This document shows positions 4,805 to 5,553 of a DNA stretch of 5,553 nt, piece by piece (position 1 is the first letter of the stretch; each line of letters opens with the position of its first letter). Location: NCBI GenBank assembly GCA_007133115.1, contig SLNI01000111.1, positions 1 to 5,553 of the forward strand. Direction: 5' to 3'. The notes beneath the pieces were generated by a model. It was not told the DNA's origin and searched no databases. It worked only from the letters and a program-made list of their open reading frames with translations. This DNA comes from Thioalkalivibrio sp. GTDB lineage: Bacteria > Pseudomonadota > Gammaproteobacteria > Ectothiorhodospirales > Ectothiorhodospiraceae. The position numbers were made by a program, and so were the translations under genes.

Positions 4805-5553
4805 ATGGCGCGCGACATCCCGTTGACGAACCGTCTCGCGCTCCCGCTGGCGCTGGCCGCACTGAGCGTGCTGCCGTGGATCGGGCTGTCCGCGGAACCC
4901 GCGAGGATCGACCCGGACGCCACGGTGATCGACGATCGCGGCCGCGAGGTGCAGGTGACCGCGCATCCGGAGCGCATCATCAGCCTGGCGCCGCATCTGA
5001 CGGAGCTGCTGTTCGCCGTCGGAGCCGGGGAACGCATCGTCGCCACCGTGGAACACGCAGACCACCCGGCGGAGGCCCGGTCGCTGCCGCGGATCGGTTC
5101 GGCCGTGCAGCTGGATCTGGAGCGGATCGTCGCGCTGGAGCCGCAGCTGGTGATCGCGTGGGCCAGCGGCAGTCCGCGTGCACCGATGGAACGGCTGGAG
5201 GCGCTGGGTCTGAACGTGTACTACAGCGAGCCTACGGATTTCGCGGGGATCGCCCGGGATCTGCGGCGGCTGGGGCAGATCAGCGGGACGAGCGACTCCG
5301 CAGAAGCCGCGGCGGCGGCCTTCGAACGCGAGATCGGAGATTTGCGCGCGCGTCATTCCGGCCGGGCGCCGATCACGGTGTTCTACCAGGTGTGGGACCC
5401 GCCGCTGATGACCGTGAACGACCGGCACCTGATCGGCGAAGCCCTGCGGCTGTGCGGCGGGACGAACGTGTTCGGGGATCTGGAAGCCCTGGTGCCCCGC
5501 CCGGGCCGGGAGGCCGTGCTGGCCGCGAACCCGGAGGTGATCGTCACCGGCGG
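4805..5553 (+). CDS. btuF: periplasmic cobalamin-binding protein BtuF (3' end beyond window)
   Basis: This is the first 249 residues of an ABC-transporter solute-binding protein that captures cobalamin in the periplasm and delivers it to BtuCD. The frame stays open to the window edge, so the gene is cut by the window, not broken. Residues 1-30 form a signal peptide (basic start, hydrophobic 11-28, cleavage likely near LSA). The mature part opens VIDDRGREVQV, then RIISLAPHLTELLFAVGAGERIVA (58-81) and LDLERIVALEPQLVIAW (103-119), which align well with E. coli BtuF. Glu106 and Glu236 (in GREAVLA) are candidates for the two acidic residues that dock on BtuC. Near the C-terminal end the run CGGTNVFGD is typical. 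The ATG lies three bases after the adenosyltransferase stop with only a weak ribosome site, suggesting translational coupling. A siderophore- or heme-binding relative is possible from family alone, but the riboswitch and btuB argue for cobalamin. Confidence 0.93.
   Translation, partial: MARDIPLTNRLALPLALAALSVLPWIGLSAEPARIDPDATVIDDRGREVQVTAHPERIISLAPHLTELLFAVGAGERIVATVEHADHPAEARSLPRIGSAVQLDLERIVALEPQLVIAWASGSPRAPMERLEALGLNVYYSEPTDFAGIARDLRRLGQISGTSDSAEAAAAAFEREIGDLRARHSGRAPITVFYQVWDPPLMTVNDRHLIGEALRLCGGTNVFGDLEALVPRPGREAVLAANPEVIVTG

Noticed and set aside
4547..5428. Minus-strand open frame of 293 codons opposite the adenosyltransferase and btuF
   Set aside because: It is antisense to two clearly identified genes, and its composition is His/Arg/Gln-rich with no domain signature.

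Overview
The window looks like chromosomal DNA of a GC-rich gammaproteobacterium. The Escherichia coli-type zinc-containing glutamyl-tRNA synthetase, CCA-encoding tRNA genes, TonB-dependent BtuB and BtuF all fit this. A lineage such as the Ectothiorhodospiraceae would suit, but the genus cannot be fixed from the sequence alone. No mobile element, CRISPR array, phage gene or toxin system was seen.

Left half (1-1867, all minus strand): a translation cluster read leftwards. It starts with gltX (glutamyl-tRNA synthetase), followed 40 bases later by tRNA-Ala(GGC), then a small two-helix membrane protein of unknown function, then tRNA-Glu(UUC), which is a substrate of the GltX product. The tight same-strand spacing suggests a shared transcript cut up by tRNA processing.

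Middle (1868-2373): a divergent intergenic region of about 500 bases. It holds weak candidate promoters for both directions, an inverted repeat, two overlapping GC-rich hairpins, and a full cobalamin riboswitch on the plus strand (about 2046-2262). The riboswitch has a strong B12 box, a nine-position P1 stem with one mismatch, and the conserved L5 core. About 90 bases later a hairpin displays the btuB Shine-Dalgarno sequence in its loop. Part of that hairpin is complementary to L5, which suggests control of translation initiation.

Right half (2374-5553, all plus strand): a cobalamin uptake operon under the riboswitch. It encodes BtuB (outer-membrane TonB-dependent cobalamin receptor), a PduO-type ATP:cob(I)alamin adenosyltransferase, and the first 249 residues of BtuF (periplasmic cobalamin-binding protein), which is cut by the window edge. 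The products would carry cobalamin across the outer membrane, bind it in the periplasm for an inner-membrane BtuCD-like transporter (expected downstream, not visible), and adenosylate it in the cytoplasm. The adenosylcobalamin formed is the likely riboswitch ligand, closing a feedback loop.

Nothing here amounts to a new system. The points most worth a second look are the proposed L5/SD-hairpin contact in the riboswitch, the membrane-protein gene sandwiched between two tRNAs, and the stem-loop spanning the btuB stop codon.
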